A DNA stretch of 5,620 nt, taken from the NCBI GenBank assembly GCA_964439745.1, contig CAYTQK010000216.1:1-5620 (forward strand), read 5' to 3'. The position numbers and the translations under genes are program-made. The notes beneath the pieces are model-generated. The model was not told where the DNA came from and did not search any database. It saw nothing but the letters and a program-made list of their open reading frames with translations. This DNA comes from CAYTQK01 sp964439745. GTDB taxonomy: Bacteria > Desulfobacterota > Desulfobacteria > Desulfobacterales > Desulfosudaceae. Every line of letters begins with the position of its first letter. The stretch's first letter is position 1. Positions 1 through 4,844 of this stretch are shown piece after piece.

Positions 1-1290
1 GCGGCCACGCGCATGTTCAGTGACTTATCGGCCCTTTGTCATGGCAGTGCAGTGCCTTCCGGAAAAGTGGCAGACACCCTTGAAACAGTCTACGCTCCTC
101 TTTCTCGCTGTGCCTTTTATCCCGGCCTGGCCGAAGCGTCGCACCGTGCTGGTTCGCCGCTTGAGACCCTCCTGGCTGAAAAACGGCACCTAAAAATCCT
201 GGAACTGCTGCTGACGGACAAGTGGCTGGGACTGGAAGGCCTGCCCAAGGGCCTGATCCCCTTTCATCGGTATAAAGACGGCCATTGTCCGACCGCTTTT
301 GCGGAACAACTGGCCGAAGCCCGGGAGTTGTTCGGCGAAAGGGACGGCTCCTGCCGGGTCCACTTCACCGTTTCCCCGGAACATAAGCGCCGGGTGGCTG
401 AGCATATTCAGACTGCCGTCCGAAACCGTGCGGCCGCGGTCGATTTTTCCACGCAGCATCCGGCCACCGATACCATTGCCGCGGACCTGGACAACACTCC
501 CTTCCGGGACGAAAACGGCCGGCTGCTGTTCCGTCCCGGCGGGCATGGAGCCCTTTTATCCAATCTCAATGAACTGGCCGCGGACATCGTTTTTATCAAA
601 AACATCGACAACGTCGCCATTGCCCCGGTCCGGCAGGCCCATACCGGGGATCTGCAGGTTTTATGCGGCCTGCTCATTTTACAGCAGCAGCGTCTGTTTG
701 ATTTTCTCCGCGGGCTGGACAAACAAAGGCCGGACGATGATACCGTGGCGGCGCTGCTGGCCTTTGTGGAAAAAGATCTGCAGGTGGAACCGCCCGCCTC
801 CATTCGCAACGGCAGCCTGGCGGAGCAGGTGGACTTTCTCCGCCGGATTCTTGATCGCCCCCTGCGGGTCTGCGGCGTGGTAAAGCACGCGGGAGAACCG
901 GGCGGCGGCCCCTTCCTGGTCCAGGACAGCCGCGGCCGGCGGTCCCCGCAGATCATCGAGCAGGCCCAGGTGGACATGGATGACCCGGAGCAGAAACAGA
1001 TCTGGGAGTCTTCCACCCATTTCAACCCGGTCATCATGGCGGCCGGTCTGTGCGACCATGCCGGCCGCCCCTATGATCTGCGCCGATTTGCCGATCCCTC
1101 CGCCGGCATTATCACCGAAAAATCCCGCAACGGACGAACCTTGCAAGCCCTGGAACATCCCGGCCTGTGGAACGGTTCCATGGCCGACTGGAACACCATC
1201 TTCGTGGAACTGCCGGCGGCGGTTTTCAACCCGGTCAAGACGATTTTTGACCTGCTGCGGGATGGCCATCAGCAGGATACATCCCGATGA
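1..1290 (+). CDS. DUF4301 family protein, 5' end outside the window
   Basis: The frame is open from base 1 to the TGA at 1288-1290 (429 in-window residues). The first codons read AATRMFSDL, which matches the conserved internal motif PASGAA(S/T)RMF of DUF4301 proteins. The ATG at 13 is therefore an internal Met, and roughly 80-90 residues lie upstream of the window. Other family hallmarks follow in order: PKGLIPFHRY, HFTVSPEH, DTIAAD..NTPFR (from 469), FRPGGHGALLSNLNEL (from 529), DIVFIKNIDN, VKHAGEPGGGPF, HFNPV, LWNGSMADWNT and FNPVKT near the C-terminus. The total would be close to the usual length of about 510 residues. The biochemical function is not established. The GAATRM motif and the GGHGAL segment recall nucleotide-diphospho-sugar transferase folds, and the next gene, a sugar-nucleotide reductase homologue, overlaps this one by 4 bases. 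A role in nucleotide-sugar metabolism is therefore an inference only. Family assignment is firm; function is open. Confidence 0.93.
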   Translation, partial: AATRMFSDLSALCHGSAVPSGKVADTLETVYAPLSRCAFYPGLAEASHRAGSPLETLLAEKRHLKILELLLTDKWLGLEGLPKGLIPFHRYKDGHCPTAFAEQLAEARELFGERDGSCRVHFTVSPEHKRRVAEHIQTAVRNRAAAVDFSTQHPATDTIAADLDNTPFRDENGRLLFRPGGHGALLSNLNELAADIVFIKNIDNVAIAPVRQAHTGDLQVLCGLLILQQQRLFDFLRGLDKQRPDDDTVAALLAFVEKDLQVEPPASIRNGSLAEQVDFLRRILDRPLRVCGVVKHAGEPGGGPFLVQDSRGRRSPQIIEQAQVDMDDPEQKQIWESSTHFNPVIMAAGLCDHAGRPYDLRRFADPSAGIITEKSRNGRTLQALEHPGLWNGSMADWNTIFVELPAAVFNPVKTIFDLLRDGHQQDTSR

Positions 1291-2198
1291 AAATCCTTAT
1301 CTGCGGCGCCTATGGCCGGCTGGGCGCGGAATGCGTCGTCCTGTTGGCCGGAAATCATGAAGTCGTGGCCGTTGATACCGACGAGCTGGACATTACCGAC
1401 AAGGCCGCGGTTTTAACGGCCGTACGCGAAGTCCAGCCGGACTGGATTCTAAACTGTGCCGCCTACACCGACGTGGATGGCTGTGAAAGCGATGGCGAGG
1501 CGGCCTGGCGGCTCAATGTCCAGGGACCGGAAAACCTGGCCGCGGCCGCCGACGTATTTGACGGCCGCCTGCTGCACCTGTCCGCTGATCATGTTTTTGA
1601 CGGCGGCCTGCCCCTTGGCCACGCATACAGCGAGGAAGATCTCGTCAGCCCGGAATCGGTCTATGGCCGTACCATGGCCGCAGGGGAGGAAGCGGCGCTG
1701 CAATTTCCCGGAAACCGCAATTGCGTGGTGCGGACCTCCTGGCTTTACGGCAGCAGCGGCCGGAATTTTCTGAAAACCATGCTGGGCCTGACCCTGAAGA
1801 ACCCCTGCCAGCCGGTGCAGGTGGTGGCTGACCAGTATGGCGCGCCCACCTGGACGGCGACCCTGGCCGGGCAGATCAAAATCCTGCTGGAAACCGAGTC
1901 CGCCGGCGGCATTTATCATGCCACGGCCGAGGGATACTGCTCCTGGTATGAGCTGGGTGTCTACTTTCTCAAGCAGATGGACCTGATGCATGCCCTGACC
2001 CCGGGCACCACGGTGGAATGCCCCACCCCGGCGCCGCGGCCGAAAAACGCCATCCTGGACAACAGCCGGCTGAAAGCAGCCGGCCTTCATTGCATGCAAA
2101 ACTGGCAGGACGATGTCGACCGCTTTGTGGATCAGCATCGCCAGGCATTGATGGAAGAGTGCCTGCCGGCCCGGCCGCAGAACAACAGGATCTGCTGA
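1287..2198 (+). CDS. rfbD: dTDP-4-dehydrorhamnose reductase-like protein (RmlD/RfbD family)
   Basis: This is a 303-residue extended short-chain dehydrogenase of normal RmlD length. It has the N-terminal Rossmann motif GAYGRLG (residues 7-13), VDTDELDITD (29-38), the NCAAYTDVDGCE signature (56-67), LNVQGPENLA, SADHVFDGG (99-107), VYGRTMAAGEE (125-135), RTSWLYG (149-155), DQYGAPTW, a GGIYHATAEG-type segment and the C-terminal RPKNAILDNSRL. RmlD reduces dTDP-4-keto-rhamnose to dTDP-L-rhamnose with NAD(P)H in the cytoplasm. However, the catalytic Thr of STDYVF is Ala100 here, and the Lys of the YxxxK pair is Met130; Tyr126 is kept. The family is clear, but rhamnose synthesis by this copy is doubtful. 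It could be an inactive or regulatory homologue, as with human MAT2B, or act on another sugar. The start ATG overlaps the upstream stop, with AGGA at 1274-1277, so translational coupling is likely. No rmlA, rmlB or rmlC gene is visible, so the symbol marks homology only. Confidence 0.87.
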   Translation: MKILICGAYGRLGAECVVLLAGNHEVVAVDTDELDITDKAAVLTAVREVQPDWILNCAAYTDVDGCESDGEAAWRLNVQGPENLAAAADVFDGRLLHLSADHVFDGGLPLGHAYSEEDLVSPESVYGRTMAAGEEAALQFPGNRNCVVRTSWLYGSSGRNFLKTMLGLTLKNPCQPVQVVADQYGAPTWTATLAGQIKILLETESAGGIYHATAEGYCSWYELGVYFLKQMDLMHALTPGTTVECPTPAPRPKNAILDNSRLKAAGLHCMQNWQDDVDRFVDQHRQALMEECLPARPQNNRIC

Positions 2199-2202
2199 GA
2201 TG

Positions 2203-2224
2203 GCCGGAGCGGCCCCTGTCCGGC
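2203..2224. terminator. weak stem-loop between convergent genes
   Basis: The 33-base gap between two converging stop codons holds the inverted repeat GCCGGA (2203-2208) and TCCGGC (2219-2224) with a 10-base loop. No T tract follows on either strand, so it is not a canonical intrinsic terminator. It may stop or pause transcription from either side, or have no function. Only the symmetry and the location support it. Confidence 0.25.
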
Positions 2225-2231
2225 AGCGGGA

Positions 2232-2930
2232 TTACCGGCCGGCGGCGTCGTCCGCGGCTTCCTGTTCAAAATCACCGTCAGCCGCTTTGTCGATCAGGGC
2301 GGTGGCGGCGGCCGGATCGGCAAACCAGGCCGGATAGTAGCGGCGCATTTCCGCGATCATCATCTCCAGGGGAAAATCGTCAAAAGCGCCGTAATCGTGC
2401 ACATACTCCATGTGAAGCCGGCCCTGGTTGTCATAGGGATGAAACACCGCGTCTGAGCGGCCGTCAAATTCCAGCGGCCGGGTGCCGAACTTGTCGCACA
2501 GGCTGCGGTTAAAGGCCGGTGTGGCCTTGACCCACCGACCGTCCAGGAAGAGGATCGTGTAGCCGTGAAAGACGAACAGATCCCCGCCCATGAGCTGTTT
2601 CAGCCGCTCGGTGGTCAGATGATTTTTCACGTTGCCGAAGCCCAGCCGGGCGGGAATGTTCAGGGCCCGGGCCGCGGCCGCCAGGAGAATGGCCTTTTGG
2701 ATGCAGAACCCTTCTTCGGCCGCCAGGACATAGCTGGCCTGGTACTTGTCCGCTTCCAGGGTAAAGGCATAGGGATTGTACCGGAAATCATCGCGCACGC
2801 GGTAAAAAAGATTGACCGCCCGCTGCCGGTCCGTTGCGGCCGTACCGGCAGCTTCTTCGGCAAACCGGCGCACGGCGGGATGATCGGCATCCAGAAAATC
2901 AGTCGGGGCCAGATGATGATTATTTTTCAT
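2232..2930 (-). CDS. transglutaminase-like cysteine domain protein
   Basis: The protein is 232 residues from the ATG at 2930. The frame continues to an ATG at 3173, but that extension translates GC hairpins and AT-rich spacer into unlike-protein sequence, so the inner start is preferred although no good Shine-Dalgarno precedes it. The transglutaminase-like core is visible: a helical lead-in NLFYRVRDDFRYNP (40-53), the nucleophile region EEGFCIQKAILLAAAAR (Cys76) followed by LNIPARLGFG, then FHGYTILFLDGRWVKATPAF with candidate catalytic His122. The third residue, usually Asp in a WVxxDP context, is Thr137 in WVKATP, a variant I recall from a subgroup of these proteins. The C-terminal part has CDKFGTRPLEFDG, an HPYDNQGRLHMEYVHDYG block, and an Ala/Asp-rich end. 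There is no signal peptide, so it is probably cytoplasmic. Members of this fold can be proteases, amidases or cross-linkers; the substrate is unknown. It is convergent with the rfbD-like gene and probably has its own promoter. Confidence 0.82.
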   Translation of the reverse strand: MKNNHHLAPTDFLDADHPAVRRFAEEAAGTAATDRQRAVNLFYRVRDDFRYNPYAFTLEADKYQASYVLAAEEGFCIQKAILLAAAARALNIPARLGFGNVKNHLTTERLKQLMGGDLFVFHGYTILFLDGRWVKATPAFNRSLCDKFGTRPLEFDGRSDAVFHPYDNQGRLHMEYVHDYGAFDDFPLEMMIAEMRRYYPAWFADPAAATALIDKAADGDFEQEAADDAAGR

Positions 2931-2943
2931 GGAAACATGCGGC

Positions 2944-2964
2944 CCGGCCCGCGTGACGGGCCGG
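2944..2964 (-). promoter_or_regulatory. GC stem-loop just before the transglutaminase-like start
   Basis: A perfect 8-bp stem, CCGGCCCG (2944-2951) with CGGGCCGG (2957-2964), encloses a 5-base loop. On the minus-strand transcript it ends 13 bases before the ATG at 2930, over the place where a ribosome binding site would sit. A competing 10-base palindrome, CCGGTACCGG, spans 2961-2970. It could hinder ribosome access; regulation is inference. Confidence 0.4.
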
Positions 2965-2970
2965 TACCGG

Positions 2971-3004
2971 TAAAAGCCCCGCCCCCGGGTAAGGGGAGCG
3001 GGGC
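2971..3004 (-). terminator. terminator-like hairpin in the leader of the transglutaminase-like gene
   Basis: Outer stem GCCCCG (2976-2981) pairs with CGGGGC (2999-3004). An inner CCCC/GGGG stem lies within it, separated by a small asymmetric bulge. On the minus strand the hairpin is followed at once by TTTTA (2975-2971), the shape of an intrinsic terminator with a short T tract. It lies about 45 bases upstream of the ATG at 2930, so it could attenuate that gene or stop read-through from the lipoprotein gene. Confidence 0.4.
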
Positions 3005-3062
3005 CGGTCAGCCCGGATATTGCACGATTCGATTTGGACGCAGCTGCAAGTCCCGCCCCCGG
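2974..3062. repeat. imperfect 15-base direct repeat, two copies
   Basis: AAGCCCCGCCCCCGG at 2974-2988 recurs as AAGTCCCGCCCCCGG at 3048-3062, with one mismatch and a 74-base offset. Each copy forms one arm of a GC hairpin, so the leader holds two related stem-loops. Confidence 0.55.
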
Positions 3063-3068
3063 CGGGAC
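3050..3068. repeat. perfect 8-bp GC stem-loop
   Basis: GTCCCGCC (3050-3057) pairs with GGCGGGAC (3061-3068) across a 3-base loop. On the plus strand a T6 run follows 11 bases later (3080-3085), and on the minus strand none does. It is not a clear terminator in either direction and may be part of a structured leader RNA. Confidence 0.45.
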
Positions 3069-3132
3069 CGCAGGGTGAATTTTTTCGACACTTAAATGGT
3101 TCAAATTCCATAAACAGCCAATGACAATTTGT

Positions 3133-3160
3133 ATTTTAAAAAAAAGATCAAAATCATCAA
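3133..3160 (-). promoter_or_regulatory. candidate sigma70-like promoter for the transglutaminase-like gene
   Basis: On the minus strand, TTGATG (3160-3155) is followed after 16 bases by TAAAAT (3138-3133), close to TTGACA and TATAAT. It would give a leader of nearly 200 bases containing all three GC hairpins. AT-rich DNA yields such matches easily, so this is tentative. Confidence 0.3.
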
Positions 3161-3183
3161 TAACTATCTGCAAGCTTATTGAT
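3156..3183 (-). terminator. possible AT-rich terminator hairpin after the lipoprotein gene
   Basis: A perfect 8-bp inverted repeat, ATCAATAA (3156-3163) and TTATTGAT (3176-3183), has a 12-base loop. On the minus strand it lies 55 bases past the lipoprotein stop and is followed after 10 bases by T8 (3145-3138). The stem is AT-rich and the gap before the T tract is long, so termination would be weak. It overlaps the candidate -35 box, so it could instead be an operator. Confidence 0.3.
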
Positions 3184-3237
3184 TAAACGATTGCCGTCGA
3201 AAAAAATCATGAAATATCCGGGTTAAACAAACATCAG

Positions 3238-3948
3238 TTATTCGCCGGCCGCCGGTTCGGTTTCCGAAGGCTGGGTCTGCTGCGGCTGCGGCGGCTGCTG
3301 CTGCGACTGCTGCGGCTGCAGCTTGGACTGCAGGGCTTCAATCTCTTTGGTGGTTTCCGGCATGGTGGGGTCGGCTTTCTCCATCTTGGCCTTGAGATGC
3401 TCCACGTAGGCCTGGTATTTTTCCTGGACCTCGGCGTCATTCATGGCCGTGGCCCGGGCCTGGTTGTACTGCTGGGCCTTGGTGCGAAACTCTTCCAGCA
3501 GTTCGGCTTTTTTCTCTTCATCCAGGTCCTCGCTTTGCAATTGTGTCTGCAGCTCCTGGATCCGGTCCACATCCACGTTGTTTTCATCCAGGTTCTGCTC
3601 CAGCTTGCTTGTGATCAGATCCCGCAACACCTCCTGCTCCTGCTGCAGCTCGGGGGTATCCTTGATGACCTGCTGCTGCAGGGCCATCAATTCTTCCTGC
3701 AGCTCATTCATGCGCTCAATATCCTGCTGCCGCTGGGTAGCCTCCTCTTCCCCGGCAGCGGACGCCTCCATCTCTTGTTCGGCTGCGCCGGGCTGACCGC
3801 TGCTGACGGCTTTGCCCGGCCTGGACGCTTCCTCACCATTGTTTCCGGAACAGGCCGGCGTCAGCATCAAGCCCAGCCCGGCCAGAACGATGAGCAGCGC
3901 CAACACCACCTGCCGGCGGAAATCATTCCAACGATAATCGTGTTTCAT
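3238..3948 (-). CDS. predicted coiled-coil lipoprotein with Gln/Pro-rich tail
   Basis: The protein is 236 residues from the ATG at 3948, chosen because AAGGAG sits 5 bases upstream and a signal peptide begins right there; the open frame reaches 4074 but the added residues look non-native. A basic N-terminus (KHDYRWNDFRR) precedes a hydrophobic segment at residues 14-29 and LTPAC with Cys33, a slightly atypical lipobox. Ser34 at +2 would suit outer-membrane sorting by the E. coli rule. Residues 34-70 are a low-complexity, acidic linker. Residues about 71-208 are almost wholly helical and rich in Gln, Glu, Leu and Lys in heptad-like order, so a long coiled coil is expected. Residues 209-236 form a Gln/Pro tail. 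I do not recognise a named family. A periplasmic structural or scaffold role is plausible but not shown. It is divergent from the TetR gene and shares its control region. Confidence 0.75.
   Translation of the reverse strand: MKHDYRWNDFRRQVVLALLIVLAGLGLMLTPACSGNNGEEASRPGKAVSSGQPGAAEQEMEASAAGEEEATQRQQDIERMNELQEELMALQQQVIKDTPELQQEQEVLRDLITSKLEQNLDENNVDVDRIQELQTQLQSEDLDEEKKAELLEEFRTKAQQYNQARATAMNDAEVQEKYQAYVEHLKAKMEKADPTMPETTKEIEALQSKLQPQQSQQQPPQPQQTQPSETEPAAGE
3277..3321. repeat. CTG/CGG trinucleotide-rich tract inside the lipoprotein gene
   Basis: Forty-five bases are built almost only of CTG, CGG and close variants in one phase on the plus strand. On the coding strand these are CAG, CCG and similar codons for the Gln/Pro tail (about residues 211-226). 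The low complexity makes slippage and length variation possible between strains. Confidence 0.6.
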
Positions 3949-3953
3949 CTTTT

Positions 3954-3959
3954 CTCCTT
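3954..3959 (-). promoter_or_regulatory. Shine-Dalgarno fixing the lipoprotein start
   Basis: On the minus strand AAGGAG is followed by AAAAG and then the ATG at 3948. This spacing is near-ideal and decides the inner start over the upstream Met codons at 4074 and 3987. Confidence 0.8.
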
Positions 3960-4063
3960 GCGGATGCCAGCAACCCGGCCTAAACATTACCGGTCGTTCA
4001 TCCTGATTTGGGGTTTCGGTTTGCAGATGAATTTTATCAAGCCTACCAGACGACTTACCGGGG

Positions 4064-4087
4064 ATGTCAAACATTTTTTCTTGACAT
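4064..4087. promoter_or_regulatory. inverted repeat with back-to-back -35-like boxes
   Basis: ATGTCAA (4064-4070) and TTGACAT (4081-4087) form a perfect 7-bp inverted repeat with a 10-base spacer. Each arm holds a consensus TTGACA, one per strand, so this may mark divergent promoters for the lipoprotein gene and the TetR gene. The plus-strand box has a fair -10 partner. The minus-strand box (4070-4065) has only a poor one (TGGTAG after 16 bases). It could also be a second operator. Confidence 0.4.
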
Positions 4088-4108
4088 TATAAATAACAGC
4101 GTTAAGAT
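4081..4108 (+). promoter_or_regulatory. sigma70-like promoter of the TetR gene
   Basis: TTGACA (4081-4086) is a perfect -35 match. After a 16-base spacer comes TAAGAT (4103-4108), which matches 4 of 6 positions of the -10 consensus. Transcription would start near 4115, giving a very short leader before the ATG at 4135. The -10 lies inside the palindrome at 4092-4120, which fits repression by promoter occlusion. Confidence 0.6.
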
Positions 4109-4120
4109 AACACCGTTATT
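4092..4120. promoter_or_regulatory. palindromic operator, probable TetR binding site
   Basis: The 29-base segment is centred on 4106 with outer arms AATAAC and GTTATT and inner arms GTTA and TAAC; 11 of 14 position pairs are complementary. It can also be read as two adjacent sites of the same type: TAACAGCGTTA (4094-4104) and ATAACACCGTTAT (4107-4119), 14 bases apart. This would suit two dimers on one operator, as known for QacR. The placement over the -10 box and the likely start point argues for autorepression by the regulator encoded just downstream. Confidence 0.6.
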
Positions 4121-4134
4121 CAAAAGGAGGCCTT

Positions 4135-4827
4135 ATGCCCAAAGCCCCCATGACCCGGGAGGAGATTGACCATGTCCGCCAGCGGATCCTGGATACCGCG
4201 CTGGATATTATAATCCGGGAAGGATTTGCCAATCTCAGCTTCCGCAAAATCGCCGCCCGCCTGGGTATCACCGCTACTACCATTTACAACTATTTTGCCG
4301 GTAAGGATGAACTCAACCTGATGATCCGGGTGCGGGGGTTTGAAACCCTGCAGGAAATGCTCCGGGCGGCATATACCCCGCGCAGGGAACTGGTTTCCGG
4401 GATCGAAGCCATGATCCGCGCCTACCTGGAATTCGGCCGCACCTACCCCGACTATTATGACCTCATGTTCAATCTCAACACGCCCAAGTACCTGGATTAT
4501 GTGGGCACGGCCATGGAACCCACCGCCCGTTTTGAAAAAGAGACCGCCCTGCAATGCCTGGCCTTATTCGTCGAGCCCCTGAAAGACTACATCACGGCCG
4601 CTGATCCAGAGAAAGACCGTTTTATCCTGAACATTACCGTCCAGTTCTGGTCTGATCTGCACGGCCTGGTGGCCCTGTATAACAGCCGCCTCTTTCATGA
4701 GGTATTGGCCGATGTGGAAGCCTTTGTGGAAGAACGGATACAGCGGCTGATCATGGATGTTCACCGCGTAAAAGAAAAAATTGACCAGGGCCTGCCCCTG
4801 GCCGGAATGTATTTTCCCATTAACTGA
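4135..4827 (+). CDS. TetR/AcrR-family transcriptional regulator
   Basis: The protein is 230 residues, typical for the family. The DNA-binding domain occupies about residues 14-60: a first helix VRQRILDTALDIIIREGF, then LSFRKIAARLGI and the recognition helix TATTIYNYF (46-54), then the conserved GKDEL (56-60). The C-terminal ligand domain has FGRTYPDYYDLMF (100-112) and FWSDLHGLVALYNSRLF (171-187), resembling the WHG-type TetR C-terminal domain (TetR_C_33). The ligand is unknown. AAGGAGG at 4124-4130 lies 4 bases before the ATG and supports this start over Met6. The palindrome over its promoter suggests autoregulation. The next gene starts 17 bases after its stop with its own strong ribosome binding site, so the two are almost surely co-transcribed, and the regulator probably controls the SCP2/glycyl-radical-type gene in response to a substrate or product. 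Confidence 0.92.
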   Translation: MPKAPMTREEIDHVRQRILDTALDIIIREGFANLSFRKIAARLGITATTIYNYFAGKDELNLMIRVRGFETLQEMLRAAYTPRRELVSGIEAMIRAYLEFGRTYPDYYDLMFNLNTPKYLDYVGTAMEPTARFEKETALQCLALFVEPLKDYITAADPEKDRFILNITVQFWSDLHGLVALYNSRLFHEVLADVEAFVEERIQRLIMDVHRVKEKIDQGLPLAGMYFPIN

Positions 4828-4833
4828 CCAGCC

Positions 4834-4840
4834 AGGAGGG
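4834..4840 (+). promoter_or_regulatory. ribosome binding site of the SCP2-domain gene
   Basis: AGGAGGG sits 4 bases before the ATG at 4845. It fixes the start of a gene whose end is outside the window. Confidence 0.8.
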
Positions 4841-4844
4841 ACCT

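Larger units (their letters stand above)
2931..3237. other. 307-base intergenic region: AT-rich half plus GC hairpin leader
   Basis: This gap lies between the transglutaminase-like start and the stop of the lipoprotein gene, both on the minus strand. No convincing gene was found in it. It splits sharply in composition. Positions about 3072-3237 are AT-rich, with an A8 run at 3138-3145, an A7 run at 3200-3206 and a candidate minus-strand promoter. Positions 2941-3070 are very GC-rich and carry three stem-loops. It would act as terminator for the lipoprotein gene and as promoter and leader for the transglutaminase-like gene. Confidence 0.6.

Noticed and set aside
13..15. ATG at 13 as the start of the DUF4301 gene
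   Set aside because: The frame is open to base 1 and the first codons belong to the conserved PASGAATRMF motif, so this Met is internal.
2565..3095. 176-residue plus-strand open frame opposite the transglutaminase-like gene
   Set aside because: It mirrors a well-supported gene on the other strand and runs through the hairpin leader; its composition is that of an antisense shadow.
2920..3111. Small Cys-containing minus-strand frame of 63 residues in the intergenic region
   Set aside because: It has no ribosome binding site, overlaps the better-supported start at 2930, and is composed of hairpin sequence.
2931..3173. 81-residue N-terminal extension of the transglutaminase-like protein
   Set aside because: The added residues come from an AT-rich spacer and GC hairpins, have no family similarity or signal peptide, and the conserved protein begins at MKNNHHLAP.
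3200..3237. T7 run after the lipoprotein stop as an intrinsic terminator
   Set aside because: No stable GC hairpin precedes the run on the minus strand; only the small TCATGA palindrome is present.
3949..4074. 42-residue N-terminal extension of the lipoprotein
   Set aside because: The strong AAGGAG site and the signal peptide place the start at 3948; the extension would bury the signal peptide.
3397..4092. 231-residue plus-strand frame rich in Leu, Phe and Gly that looks like a membrane protein
   Set aside because: It is the complement of Gln/Glu/Lys-rich coiled-coil codons, which read as Leu, Phe and similar on the other strand; the minus-strand frame has a ribosome binding site and signal peptide.
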